Of a stretch of DNA of 64,000 nt, positions 1 through 8,718 are shown piece by piece (positions within the stretch are counted from its first letter, which is position 1; each line of letters starts with the position of its first letter). Under the pieces are notes generated by a model. It was not told the origin of the DNA and made no database searches. It saw only the letters and a list, made by a program, of their open reading frames with translations. The stretch comes from Changchengzhania lutea (GTDB lineage: Bacteria > Bacteroidota > Bacteroidia > Flavobacteriales > Flavobacteriaceae): positions 1,208,001 to 1,272,000 of the forward strand of contig NZ_CP039456.1 in the NCBI RefSeq assembly GCF_006974145.1. Direction: 5' to 3'. Position numbers and translations under genes: made by a program.

Positions 1-1
1 C

Positions 2-88
2 CAAAAAATTTTATCAAGCGGTAATGTTGACAATGAAACCGAACTTGAATTTGAAACCGAAAATTTTAAATTATGGATTGCCCCCTAG
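2..88 (+). CDS. C-terminal fragment of an upstream protein (unidentified)
   Basis: An open frame enters from the left edge and stops at 86-88. Its last 28 residues end in NFKLWIAP and use ordinary codons for this genome (gaa, acc, aat, aaa). The other two plus frames give less natural peptides. The fragment is too short to assign to a family. The stretch from 89 to 496 holds no convincing gene. Confidence 0.35.
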   Translation, partial: QKILSSGNVDNETELEFETENFKLWIAP

Positions 89-206
89 AGAATAGGCAAG
101 AAACAAAATATATTTTGTTTTGAAGGTTGCGAGCGCAGCTCATTAGGAGTGTTTTAAAGATTTTGATTAAAATTTAAATAATTGAAAATCAAATACATAA
201 AATAGA

Positions 207-278
207 TGTCAATGGTAGCACAGTCGAAATGCTTTGGTTTTCAAAACATTCAAACTTCGACTGCGCTCAGATTTGACA
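207..278. repeat. Interspersed dyad repeat in a gene-free stretch
   Basis: Nested inverted repeats are visible: tgtcaa (207-212) pairs with ttgaca (273-278), and cagtcgaa (221-228) pairs with ttcgactg (256-263). The phrase 'cttcgactgcgctcag' is typical of short interspersed repeats in flavobacterial intergenic DNA. It lies in the 89-496 gap, which otherwise holds only a terminator-like hairpin and a promoter box. Confidence 0.5.
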
Positions 279-398
279 GGAGTTAATTAATTTTTAGACA
301 GCCACTTTAGTTTAAATACATTGGATTACATTCCAAGATAACACGACAACGACTAAAAAACCAGTCATTCAATAAAAGCATAACGCATACGTTTTTAA

Positions 399-428
399 AG
401 TACTGCCCATTGGCAGCACTTTTTATTT
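399..428 (+). terminator. Terminator-like hairpin and T-rich tract
   Basis: agtactgcc (399-407) pairs with ggcagcact (412-420) with one mismatch, followed by ttttattt. It would end transcription coming from the left edge, ahead of the LuxE-like gene. Confidence 0.5.
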
Positions 429-432
429 TATC

Positions 433-440
433 TACTTTTG
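433..440 (+). promoter_or_regulatory. Bacteroidota-type -7 box TACTTTTG
   Basis: A perfect match to TAnnTTTG, 56 bases before the start codon at 497 and just after a terminator-like hairpin. No clear -33 TTTG at ideal spacing was seen. Confidence 0.45.
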
Positions 441-496
441 TATTTTGTTATAGGATAGAAATCAACCCAATTTGTAAGAGCTCTATATTTGCTTAA

Positions 497-1477
497 ATGA
501 TCGACACCAACGCTATTTTTAATATTACAACTAAAACGGAGTTTGAAGATTGCGCTATGCAAGTCTTTAGTTATCAGTTTGAAAATAATCCCGTTTATAG
601 GTCCTTTTGCGATTTACTATATAGACATCCTAGTGATGTAAAAACCATAAAAGACATTCCTTTTCTTCCCATTCAATTTTTTAAGACGCATCGGGTATTA
701 AGTTCTTCCGCCTCCATAAAAACTACATTTACAAGTTCAGGTACTACGGGTAGCGTAACGAGTTCGCATCATATTACGGATCTCTCAATATATGAGACCA
801 GTTACAAAAGGGGATTTGAACATTTTTACGGTGACCTTACTGACTATGTTATTTTGGCGCTGTTACCTTCTTATCTAGAGCGCAAAGGCTCCTCATTAGT
901 ATATATGGTGGATGATTTAATTTCAAAATCCCAACATGCTGAAAGTGGCTTTTATCTAGATAATATTGGCGAATTAAAAAGTGTTTTACAACAATTAGAA
1001 TCTGAAGGGAAAAAAAACCTACTCATCGGCGTGTCTTTTGCACTCTTAGATTTAATCGAAACCTTTCAATTCGATTTAAACCATACCATTGTTATGGAAA
1101 CTGGCGGTATGAAAGGCAGACGAAAAGAACTTATTAGAACAGAACTTCACAAGCAACTCAAAGTAGGCTTTGGGGTAGAACAGGTTCATAGTGAATATGG
1201 CATGACCGAACTGTTAAGTCAGGCCTACTCTAAAGGTCAAGGGATTTTCGAATGTCCTAATTGGATGCAAGTCCTAACAAGAGACCCCGAGGATGCGCTG
1301 ACCATACAAACTACAGGAAAAACTGGCGGTGCTAATGTTATTGATTTGGCTAACATTAATTCCTGTTCGTTTATTGCGACTCAAGATTTAGGCCGCGTTA
1401 ACCCCGACGGTTCTTTCGAAATTATTGGACGGTTTGATAATTCCGACATAAGAGGCTGTAACCTTATGGTGCTTTAG
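497..1477 (+). CDS. LuxE-like acyl-protein synthetase (adenylate-forming family)
   Basis: Probably activates an acyl group as an acyl-AMP and passes it to a thiol. The 326-residue protein has an adenylation-type loop SSGTTGS (residues 80-86) and a second motif YGMTELLS (234-241), the arrangement seen in LuxE acyl-protein synthetases and phenylacetate-CoA ligases. It is shorter than full AMP-dependent ligases and matches the LuxE size class. No luxCDAB genes are adjacent, so bioluminescence is not implied. In Flavobacteriaceae such genes are usually called 'acyl transferase' and the substrate is unknown. It stands alone, with its own promoter box at 433-440. The family call is firm; the substrate is open. 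Confidence 0.75.
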   Translation: MIDTNAIFNITTKTEFEDCAMQVFSYQFENNPVYRSFCDLLYRHPSDVKTIKDIPFLPIQFFKTHRVLSSSASIKTTFTSSGTTGSVTSSHHITDLSIYETSYKRGFEHFYGDLTDYVILALLPSYLERKGSSLVYMVDDLISKSQHAESGFYLDNIGELKSVLQQLESEGKKNLLIGVSFALLDLIETFQFDLNHTIVMETGGMKGRRKELIRTELHKQLKVGFGVEQVHSEYGMTELLSQAYSKGQGIFECPNWMQVLTRDPEDALTIQTTGKTGGANVIDLANINSCSFIATQDLGRVNPDGSFEIIGRFDNSDIRGCNLMVL

Positions 1478-1523
1478 GCTGTAAGTTATAAATCGTTTTA
1501 CGACGTATATGTAAACATTCTAT

Positions 1524-1970
1524 ATGAAAACCCTTTTTTTACTATTGACACTGTCTTCGTCATTCTTGTTTGCACAAACCATAGACTATAATTTAAAAAA
1601 CGGCTTCATAGCTCACGGCTATGATGTTGTCGCTTATTTTAATAATACGGCCGTTAAGGGCGAAAACCAATTTCAAACCACCTATGATGGTGTAAAATAT
1701 AAATTCTCTTCTGAAAAACATCTTAATATATTCAAGCAAAATCCGAAGAAATATGTACCCCAGTATGGCGGCTATTGTGCCTATGCCGTCGCCGTAAAGT
1801 CTGATAAAGTTGCTATTAATCCAAAAACATTTACCATTACAGATGGCAAACTTTACTTGTTTTATGATGCCTGGGGCACCAACACCTTGAATTTATGGGA
1901 CGAAGAAAACCCAACTAAACTGCAAAGCAAAGCGGATAAGAATTGGGACATAATAAAATTGAAAAAATAA
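1524..1970 (+). CDS. Secreted YHS-domain protein
   Basis: 148 residues with a signal peptide (MKTLFLLLTLSSSFLFA, probable cleavage before Gln18). A YHS-type domain follows: GYDVVAYF near residue 33, KYKFSSEKHLNIFKQNPKKY around 65-84 and the GGYCAYA segment near 88-94. YHS domains are thought to bind metal. Proteins of this layout in Bacteroidota are periplasmic or exported and functionally unassigned. It lies 46 bases after the LuxE-like gene and ends before a strong hairpin terminator at 2061-2094. Confidence 0.75.
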   Translation: MKTLFLLLTLSSSFLFAQTIDYNLKNGFIAHGYDVVAYFNNTAVKGENQFQTTYDGVKYKFSSEKHLNIFKQNPKKYVPQYGGYCAYAVAVKSDKVAINPKTFTITDGKLYLFYDAWGTNTLNLWDEENPTKLQSKADKNWDIIKLKK

Positions 1971-2060
1971 GTTTTATCCTTGTAAGTTTTTAGAGATAAT
2001 TACGACTAAATAATTGCTAAGAAAAAGAAAGATTAATTTTTTTAGTTGGTTGGTTAAACT

Positions 2061-2094
2061 GAAGCCTGATTTTACAATCAGGCTTCTTTTTTTT
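2061..2094 (+). terminator. Rho-independent terminator overlapping the tyrS stop
   Basis: gaagcctgat (2061-2070) and atcaggcttc (2077-2086) form a perfect 10-bp stem with a 6-base loop, followed by eight T. It serves the YHS gene on the plus strand. The T-run overlaps the stop codon of the convergent tyrS by two bases. Confidence 0.9.
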
Positions 2095-3388
2095 ACACGA
2101 CTCTTAAAACGAAATAATTCTTCTTACCACGCTGCAATAACACAAATTTATTATTAATTAAATCCTTTTGCGTTATCGTATAATTGTCTGCTACTTTTTC
2201 TTTATTTACTGAAATAGAATTTTCTTTTAAAGCCCTTCTAGCTTCTCCGTTGGATTTCAAAAACCCACCCTTTTCAGCTAAAGCTGCAACAATATCAAGT
2301 CCATTCTCAATATCGGACATCATTATTTCGGTTTGAGGAACCCCATCAAACACATCTAAAAAAGTCTGTTCATTAAGCACTTTTAAATCTTCGCTTGTAG
2401 ATTTTCCAAAAAGAATATTACTGGCTTTTATAGCATTATCTAAGTCGTCCTTTGAATGTACCATGGTTGTTATTTCTTCGGCTAAACGCTTTTGTAAAAC
2501 TCGTAAATGAGGTGCTTCTTGATGTTCGGTAATTAGGGAATTAATGGCAGGTTCATCTAAAAACGTAAAAATCCTAATATACTTTTCGGCATCATCATCA
2601 CTAGAATTTAGCCAATACTGATAAAATTTGTACGGCGAAGTTCTATTCGCATCCAACCAAACATTTCCGCCTTCGGATTTCCCGAATTTAGAACCATCAG
2701 ATTTGGTAATCAGTGGACAGGTAATCGCATATCCTTTCCCGCTATCAATTCGCCTTATAAGTTCAGTTCCCGTCGTAATATTTCCCCACTGGTCACTGCC
2801 ACCCATTTGAATGGTGCAATCCTTTTCTTTGTACAAATGAAGAAAATCATAACCCTGTACCAATTGATAGGTAAACTCTGTAAAACTCATCCCTTCGGAG
2901 GCATCAGAAGAAATTCTATTTTTCACAGAATCTTTGGCCATCATATAATTTACCGTAATATGCTTCCCAACATCCCGAATAAATTCCAAAAACGAAAAGT
3001 CCTTCATCCAATCGTAATTATTAACTAAAATGGCCGCGTTCTTTTCATCACTTTCAAAATCCAAAAATTGTGCTAACTGATTCTTTATAGCTTCTTGATT
3101 GTGGCGCAATGTTTTTTCATCTAATAAATTACGCTCATTAGATTTACCTGACGGATCGCCAATCATTCCAGTCGCTCCACCTACCAAAGCCACAGGTTTG
3201 TGCCCACAACGCTGAAAATGCGCCAACAACATAATAGGCACCAAGTTACCAATATGTAGAGAATCTGCCGTTGGATCGAAACCTACATACGCACTTCGCA
3301 TGTCTTCCATTATATGTTCTTCAGCACCGGGCATTACGGTATGGATCATGCCTCTCCAAGTTAATTCTTCAACGAAATTCTTTATCAT
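2093..3388 (-). CDS. tyrS: Tyrosyl-tRNA synthetase
   Basis: Charges tRNA-Tyr with tyrosine. This class I enzyme of 431 residues has the HIGH-equivalent HIGN at 45-48 (in [10 protein letters not shown]) and the KMSKS-equivalent KFGKSEG at 234-240. GGSDQWGN (about 196-203) and YDFLHLY are the expected tyrosine-pocket segments. The C-terminal ~70 residues form an S4-like RNA-binding domain ending in KNYFVLRVV. Length is normal for a bacterial TyrRS. It is monocistronic and diverges from the SDR gene with an 87-base gap. Confidence 0.97.
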   Translation of the reverse strand: MIKNFVEELTWRGMIHTVMPGAEEHIMEDMRSAYVGFDPTADSLHIGNLVPIMLLAHFQRCGHKPVALVGGATGMIGDPSGKSNERNLLDEKTLRHNQEAIKNQLAQFLDFESDEKNAAILVNNYDWMKDFSFLEFIRDVGKHITVNYMMAKDSVKNRISSDASEGMSFTEFTYQLVQGYDFLHLYKEKDCTIQMGGSDQWGNITTGTELIRRIDSGKGYAITCPLITKSDGSKFGKSEGGNVWLDANRTSPYKFYQYWLNSSDDDAEKYIRIFTFLDEPAINSLITEHQEAPHLRVLQKRLAEEITTMVHSKDDLDNAIKASNILFGKSTSEDLKVLNEQTFLDVFDGVPQTEIMMSDIENGLDIVAALAEKGGFLKSNGEARRALKENSISVNKEKVADNYTITQKDLINNKFVLLQRGKKNYFVLRVV

Positions 3389-3475
3389 TATTTTTGAAAT
3401 TTAGTAAACTATGGCAAATATAAAAATACGCCTAGAATTACGCCCTCATTCTGAATAATTCTTTACTTTAGTCTT

Positions 3476-4483
3476 ATGATATTAGTAACAGGAGGCACTG
3501 GCCTAGTGGGGGCTCATTTACTTTATAAATTGATTGGTAACGGTGAAAACGTAAGAGCTATTTTCAGAAATGATAAAAAATTAATTAATGTTAAAACTGT
3601 TTTTAACACCTATACTCAAGATGAAGACACCTTTTTCAATAGTATAGAGTGGTTTAAAGCCGATTTGCTTGATATCCCATCACTCACAGAGGCTTTTAAA
3701 GGTATTACACATGTGTACCACTGTGCGGCTTTTGTTTCCTTTGAGCCAGATAAATATCACATTTTACGAAAAACAAATATTGAAGGCACAGCTAATATTG
3801 TAAACCTATGTCTTGCTTTTAATGTTGAAAAATTATGCCACGTAAGCTCCATTGCCACCTTAGGCACACCAGCAAAAAATGAGACCATTACAGAAACAAC
3901 ACACTGGAATCCTGAATTAGAGAATAGTATATACGCCATTACGAAGTATGGTGCCGAAATGGAGATTTGGCGCGGTACACAGGAAGGTTTGGATGCTGTA
4001 ATTGTAAACCCAGGTGTTATTATAGGTGCTGGCATATGGCGCTACGGTACGGGTGCTTTATTTAAAAGAGCACATCATGGTCTTTCCTATTACACCTCTG
4101 GAACAGTGGGTCTGGTTGCGGTTGAAGATGTTACAGCTATTATGATTCAACTCTTAAAAAGTGATATTAAAAATGAGCGTTTTGTTCTAGTGGCCAAGAA
4201 TTGGACTTATAAAACCTTTTTGCAAACCCTAGCGACATCTGTTGGAAGTTCGCCTCCACAAAAATTAGCCTCGCCCTTTCTTTTAAATATCGCTTGGAAA
4301 CTGGATTGGCTGACCTATAAATTGACAGGCAAACGCAGACAATTGACAAGGCATCTGGTAAAATCTTTACAATCTGAAACAACTTACAGTAGCAACAAAA
4401 TTGAAACAGCTCTAAATTACAAGTTTAAACCTATTCATGAAACCATTATGTTTACTGGGGCTCAATTTCAGAAATCGGTTTAA
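3476..4483 (+). CDS. NAD(P)-dependent epimerase/reductase (extended SDR)
   Basis: 335 residues. The Rossmann motif TGGTGLVG is at 5-12, an SS pair at 124-125 and the catalytic YAITK (YxxxK) at 153-157, so the catalytic set is complete. The overall pattern resembles dihydroflavonol 4-reductase or 3-beta-HSD-like members of the extended SDR family. The substrate cannot be read from sequence. A near-consensus -7 box TACTTTAG lies only 4 bases before the ATG. The 3' end overlaps the convergent DUF4296 gene by 32 bases. Confidence 0.85.
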   Translation: MILVTGGTGLVGAHLLYKLIGNGENVRAIFRNDKKLINVKTVFNTYTQDEDTFFNSIEWFKADLLDIPSLTEAFKGITHVYHCAAFVSFEPDKYHILRKTNIEGTANIVNLCLAFNVEKLCHVSSIATLGTPAKNETITETTHWNPELENSIYAITKYGAEMEIWRGTQEGLDAVIVNPGVIIGAGIWRYGTGALFKRAHHGLSYYTSGTVGLVAVEDVTAIMIQLLKSDIKNERFVLVAKNWTYKTFLQTLATSVGSSPPQKLASPFLLNIAWKLDWLTYKLTGKRRQLTRHLVKSLQSETTYSSNKIETALNYKFKPIHETIMFTGAQFQKSV

Positions 4484-5024
4484 TTAATTCGCCCGCTTCA
4501 ATCTGCTCTTCAAGTTTGAATTCTACAAGTGAATCTCGCTTAATGACTTTTTTGATAGAGTCATTTACAAATTTAACTCCTAAAGAATCCCTTAACTTTC
4601 TAAGCTTTAAGGAATCGTCCGTTTTATTCAATAATTTCAAGGAATCTTGGATCCTTTTTTCTGCCATTTCTTTCAAATCTGCATCTTTATAAAATGTATG
4701 CAGTACATCCAAACTATCTTTCACTCGTTCATAAATAGCTTCATAATCTTTAACATAATAAGCATAATAGTCGTTGCTTTTCGCAAATTGCAAACTATCG
4801 ATTTGATGCTTTTCAAACACATACTCCATTAAATCAATCCCTTTTTGATCTATAACTCTTTTATTCACACCATTTATTGAACCTATTAATTTAATATCAA
4901 TTAAAACAGCGACCATTTTAGACTTCGAAATTAAATCTTCGGGTTTCTTTGGCTCCTTAAATTGATAGCATGCTGTAGTTAGCAATGCAATCATTAAATA
5001 TGTCGAAAATCGTTTTAAAATCAT
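4452..5024 (-). CDS. DUF4296 lipoprotein
   Basis: 190 residues with a type II signal peptide and lipobox LTTAC (Cys19). The body is helical and rich in Lys, Glu and Asp, with DUF4296-like segments (EDLISKSKMVAVLIDIKL at about 29-46). DUF4296 proteins are Bacteroidota-specific and of unknown function. The start overlaps the dihydroorotase stop by 4 bases, so it is the last gene of the minus-strand operon PPM synthase - pyrC - DUF4296. Confidence 0.75.
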   Translation of the reverse strand: MILKRFSTYLMIALLTTACYQFKEPKKPEDLISKSKMVAVLIDIKLIGSINGVNKRVIDQKGIDLMEYVFEKHQIDSLQFAKSNDYYAYYVKDYEAIYERVKDSLDVLHTFYKDADLKEMAEKRIQDSLKLLNKTDDSLKLRKLRDSLGVKFVNDSIKKVIKRDSLVEFKLEEQIEAGELIKPISEIEPQ

Positions 5025-6367
5025 CTGTTAAAAGTTAATCTTTTGGCCGCTTTTGCATCGGTAAATTTAGAATTTTGATACACCAAACTACCATTTAAAA
5101 ACGTATGCGTTATTCTAGATCTAAAGGTTGTGCCTTCAAAGGGTGACCAACCGCATTTATATAAAATATTATCCTTCGTTACGGTCCATGGATTATTCAA
5201 ATCTACCAATACTAAATCTGCAAAATACCCTGGTTTAATAAATCCACGTTTCTCAATTTGAAATAAGATGGCGGGATTATGACACATTTTTTCAACTAGT
5301 TTTTCTAAAGAAATTTTATCCTTATGAAACATTTCCAACATGGCTGGTAAGGCATGCTGCACTAAGGGACCGCCCGATGGTGCTTTGGTATAAACGTTTT
5401 CTTTTTCCTCTATAGTATGTGGTGCGTGGTCTGTGGCAATAACGTCAATTCGATCATCCAAAAGCGCTTCCCACAATTTTGCGCGGTCTTTCTTTGTTTT
5501 AACAGCGGGGTTCCACTTAATTAACGTCCCTTTAGTATCATAATCTTCATTACTAAACCAAAGATGATGTACACATACCTCGGCTGTTATTTTCTTATCT
5601 TTTAAGGGTTTCTTATTATCGAATAGTGCCGTTTCTTTTCCTGTAGATAAATGAAACACATGTAATCTAGCACCCGTTTTCTTAGCCAGTTCAATAGCCT
5701 TGGACGACGAGATATAACAAGCCTCTTCACTTCTTATTATGGGGTGGCAGCTAATTGGGATATCCTCGCCATATTTTTCTAAATGTTCTTGAAAATTCTT
5801 TTTTATAGTCCCTTCATCTTCACAATGCACCGATATAACCAGATTTGTGCTTTTAAAAATAGTTTCTAAAACTTCAGGATCGTCCACCAACATATTTCCT
5901 GTTGAAGAGCCTAGAAACAATTTTAAACCCGCAACATCTTTAGGGTTCACTTTTAAAATTTCATCTAAATTATCGTTAGTGCCACCAAACATAAATGAAT
6001 AATTCGCGAATGATGTTTGCGCTGCCACTTCAAATTTTTCCTCAAGTTTTTCAATAGTGGTTGTTTGAGGATTTGTATTTGGCATTTCTATAAAGGAGGT
6101 AATACCTCCGGCTATAGCGGCTTTAGATTCGCTTCCAATAGTTGCCTTATGTGTTAAACCAGGCTCCCTAAAATGCACTTGATCATCTATAACTCCAGGG
6201 AAAACATATTTCCCTTCAGCATCAAAAACCTGCACATCTGAAGATTTGGCACTTATAGAATCATTGATCTCTTTTATATAATCGCCTTCTATTAAAATAT
6301 CCCCATTAAAAATGTGTCCTTCATTTACAATATTCACATTTTTAATTAACGTGGTTTTCAGCTTCAT
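5021..6367 (-). CDS. pyrC: Dihydroorotase (class I, multifunctional-type)
   Basis: Reversibly cyclises carbamoyl aspartate to dihydroorotate in pyrimidine synthesis. In 448 residues it has the metal motif DDQVHFREPG (61-70), GLKLFLGSSTGNM containing the probable carboxylated Lys (near 149), SVHCEDE, HVFHLSTGKE and ATDHAPHT. Dihydroorotases and allantoinases share these motifs. The Bacteroidota gene in this neighbourhood is normally annotated dihydroorotase. It lies 6 bases after the PPM synthase gene and overlaps the DUF4296 gene, indicating co-transcription. Confidence 0.9.
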   Translation of the reverse strand: MKLKTTLIKNVNIVNEGHIFNGDILIEGDYIKEINDSISAKSSDVQVFDAEGKYVFPGVIDDQVHFREPGLTHKATIGSESKAAIAGGITSFIEMPNTNPQTTTIEKLEEKFEVAAQTSFANYSFMFGGTNDNLDEILKVNPKDVAGLKLFLGSSTGNMLVDDPEVLETIFKSTNLVISVHCEDEGTIKKNFQEHLEKYGEDIPISCHPIIRSEEACYISSSKAIELAKKTGARLHVFHLSTGKETALFDNKKPLKDKKITAEVCVHHLWFSNEDYDTKGTLIKWNPAVKTKKDRAKLWEALLDDRIDVIATDHAPHTIEEKENVYTKAPSGGPLVQHALPAMLEMFHKDKISLEKLVEKMCHNPAILFQIEKRGFIKPGYFADLVLVDLNNPWTVTKDNILYKCGWSPFEGTTFRSRITHTFLNGSLVYQNSKFTDAKAAKRLTFNR

Positions 6368-6373
6368 TCTATG

Positions 6374-7096
6374 TTATTTTTTAAATAAACTTTTTAATTT
6401 CATGGTAATTACACCAAATATAGCTTCAGAAATAATACCGGAACTTAATTTTGATACGCCTTTGGTTCTATCTGTAAAAATAACCGGAACCTCAACAATA
6501 TTAAATTTTTTGATGTAGGCTTTAAATTTCATCTCTATTTGAAACGCATAACCAATAAATTTAATGGCATCTAAATTAATGGATTCCAAGACATGTCTTT
6601 TATAACATACAAAACCAGCCGTAGTATCATGAATTTTCATTCCTGTAATAATACGCACATATTTTGATGCCAGATAAGACATAAGTACTCTGCTCATAGG
6701 CCAATTTACCACATTGACCCCTTTTACATAACGAGACCCAATAGATACATCGGCGCCTCCATTTTGACAAGCATTATACAGGTAAATTAAATCTTTTGGA
6801 TTATGTGAAAAATCGGCATCCATTTCAAAAATATACTTGTACTGACGCTTCAAACTCCATTTAAACCCATGAATATATGCCGTTCCCAAACCTAATTTTC
6901 CTTTTCTCAATTCTACAAACAATCTGCCAGGGAATTCCTGCTGGAGTTCTTGGACTTTAAGTGCTGTTAAATCTGGAGAATTGTCATCTACTACTAAAAT
7001 ATGTACAGCCTCTGATTGTGCAAACACAGCCTTAATTATAGCCTCTATATTTTCAATTTCATTATATGTAGGGATGATAACTACCGAATGATCCAT
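6374..7096 (-). CDS. Polyprenol monophosphomannose synthase (GT2)
   Basis: A 240-residue GT-A glycosyltransferase. It opens with VVIIPTYNEIENI (5-17), followed by VVDDNSPD (35-42) and the metal-binding DAD (93-95) in FEMDADFSHNP, as in dolichyl/polyprenyl-phosphate mannose synthases (DPM1-like). It lacks the C-terminal membrane domain of longer members. It probably makes a lipid-linked mannose donor at the inner face of the cytoplasmic membrane. It is first in the operon with pyrC and DUF4296. Confidence 0.85.
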   Translation of the reverse strand: MDHSVVIIPTYNEIENIEAIIKAVFAQSEAVHILVVDDNSPDLTALKVQELQQEFPGRLFVELRKGKLGLGTAYIHGFKWSLKRQYKYIFEMDADFSHNPKDLIYLYNACQNGGADVSIGSRYVKGVNVVNWPMSRVLMSYLASKYVRIITGMKIHDTTAGFVCYKRHVLESINLDAIKFIGYAFQIEMKFKAYIKKFNIVEVPVIFTDRTKGVSKLSSGIISEAIFGVITMKLKSLFKK

Positions 7097-7204
7097 GGTA
7101 TTTCTTTAATGATAAAAGATAATTTTAGGCAAATGTACATTATTAAGGGTTTATTTATTTTAAATATTCCTTAATAATTGTACAACCTAATTAAATAATT
7201 ATAA

Positions 7205-7212
7205 TAATTTTG
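7205..7212 (+). promoter_or_regulatory. -7 box TAATTTTG four bases before the ATG
   Basis: A perfect TAnnTTTG match ending 4 bases before the start codon at 7217. If used, transcription would begin at or very near the A of ATG, giving a leaderless or near-leaderless message. Confidence 0.4.
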
Positions 7213-7216
7213 GGGC

Positions 7217-7861
7217 ATGCTTCGAGACATCGTATCACATGACTTATTCACTGTAATTTTAATAGCGGGACTCTCTATTGTTACCTTAGCTAAAATGGTT
7301 GCGCCCAAACGATTTGACGAGTTTGTCTACGTAATTAGCAACTTCAAGTATCTTAAAATATACGCTAGGGAACAAAAGTTTTTTGACAAATTTGATGCGC
7401 TTCTTTTTATTAATTTAACACTCAATTTATCCGTTTTTTGCTTTATTATCATTCAGTTTACAGAAGGCATGAACGACCTTCCCATGAACTTCATGTTTAA
7501 ATTTACATTTGGTGTTGGGGTGTTTATGCTTATTAAAGTGCTTATTGAAAGACTCATAGGTAGTGCATTCGAAATAGACACCATAATAGACCAATATCTA
7601 TTTCAAAAAATAAGCTATAGAAATTTTCTAGGCTTAGTGTTGTTACCTATTAATGCACTATTTCTTTATAGTTTGAATGTATCCCTAAACCTCATTTATT
7701 TTTTTCTTATAATTTTACTTATCATCAATTTAATAGGGCTTTTAACCTCATTTAAAACCCATCAAAGTTTAATAAAAGCCAATTTTTTTTATTTTATTTT
7801 GTATCTTTGCGCTCTTGAAATTGCACCCTACATCATTTTGTATAAGGTGTTTATTACCTAA
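7217..7861 (+). CDS. DUF4271 membrane protein
   Basis: 214 residues with five to six predicted transmembrane segments (about 13-29, 60-82, 93-113, 135-150, 158-175, 186-210) and little soluble sequence. It matches DUF4271, a Bacteroidota family that commonly precedes hemD, as it does here (28 bases apart). Function unknown. The hemD promoter box lies inside its 3' end. Confidence 0.8.
   Translation: MLRDIVSHDLFTVILIAGLSIVTLAKMVAPKRFDEFVYVISNFKYLKIYAREQKFFDKFDALLFINLTLNLSVFCFIIIQFTEGMNDLPMNFMFKFTFGVGVFMLIKVLIERLIGSAFEIDTIIDQYLFQKISYRNFLGLVLLPINALFLYSLNVSLNLIYFFLIILLIINLIGLLTSFKTHQSLIKANFFYFILYLCALEIAPYIILYKVFIT
7802..7809 (+). promoter_or_regulatory. -7 box TATCTTTG for hemD
   Basis: A perfect TAnnTTTG match followed by C, the favoured next base, 80 bases before the hemD start and inside the end of the DUF4271 gene. 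hemD may thus be transcribed both with and without DUF4271. Confidence 0.45.
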
Positions 7862-7888
7862 TAACAGAACAACTACTTACTTGCGCCT

Positions 7889-8638
7889 ATGAAAGTAAAA
7901 ACAATTTTAGTATCTCAACCAGAACCTAAAATAGAAAATTCGCCTTACTTCGATTTACAAGAAAAACAAAAGGTTAAGATAGATTTTCGCCCGTTTATTC
8001 ATGTTGAAGGAGTTTCGGCAAAAGATATTAGACAGCAGAAAGTCGACTTACACGATTATACTGCGATTATCTTAACAAGCAGAAATGCGATAGACCACTT
8101 TTTTAGAGTGGCCGAAGAAATGCGTTTTAAAGTGCCCGATACGATGAAATACTTTTGTCAGTCGGAAGCAGTAGCCTATTATTTACAAAAATATGTCGTG
8201 TATAGAAAGCGGAAAATTTATGTAGGGAAGCGTTCGTTTTCTGAATTGTCGCCACTTATTAAAAAATATAAAGACGAAAAATTTCTGTTACCAAACACAG
8301 ACAAGGTGAAGCCCGAAGTGCCTAATACTTTGGATGCACTAGGTGTAAATTGGAAACAAGCCACATTTTATAAAACAGTTTGTAGCGATTTATCAGATCT
8401 AGCAAACGTTTCTTATGATGTGTTGGTGTTTTTTAGTCCGTCGGGAATAGAATCCTTACTACAAAATTTCCCGGATTTCGAACAAAACGAAACCCGATTG
8501 GCTATTTTTGGAAATACTACTATAAAGGCTGTTGAAGAAAAAGGACTGCGGGTCGATATTGCAGCGCCAACACCTGAAACACCATCAATGACTATGGCAT
8601 TAGAGAAATATATAGCAAAAGCGAATAAGGGGAAATAA
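7889..8638 (+). CDS. hemD: Uroporphyrinogen-III synthase
   Basis: Cyclises and inverts ring D of hydroxymethylbilane in haem/corrin synthesis. In 249 residues it shows the two-lobed HEM4 pattern: ILTSRNAIDHFF (about 59-70) in the first lobe, and a second lobe with DVLVFFSPSGIESLL and IFGNTTIKAVEEKG. The HemD family is poorly conserved, but these segments and the DUF4271 neighbour support the call. It ends 22 bases before a bidirectional terminator. Confidence 0.85.
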   Translation: MKVKTILVSQPEPKIENSPYFDLQEKQKVKIDFRPFIHVEGVSAKDIRQQKVDLHDYTAIILTSRNAIDHFFRVAEEMRFKVPDTMKYFCQSEAVAYYLQKYVVYRKRKIYVGKRSFSELSPLIKKYKDEKFLLPNTDKVKPEVPNTLDALGVNWKQATFYKTVCSDLSDLANVSYDVLVFFSPSGIESLLQNFPDFEQNETRLAIFGNTTIKAVEEKGLRVDIAAPTPETPSMTMALEKYIAKANKGK

Positions 8639-8660
8639 TCCTTATTATAGATAACAAAAA

Positions 8661-8690
8661 AAGCTCGATTTCTAGAAATCGAGCTTTTTT
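8661..8690. terminator. Bidirectional terminator between hemD and pckA
   Basis: A perfect 11-bp stem (8661-8671 with 8676-8686, loop ctag) with A-rich sequence on the left and T-rich sequence on the right. It can terminate hemD from the left and pckA from the right. Confidence 0.92.
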
Positions 8691-8718
8691 GTTTTAGAAC
8701 TTGTCTTTACGTTTTAGA

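Noticed and set aside
300-470. Possible tRNA or small RNA in the first 500 bases
   Set aside because: No cloverleaf arms or T-loop GTTCRA consensus; only a terminator-like hairpin is visible.
497-1477. LuxE-like gene as part of a bioluminescence operon
   Set aside because: No luxA, luxB, luxC or luxD nearby.
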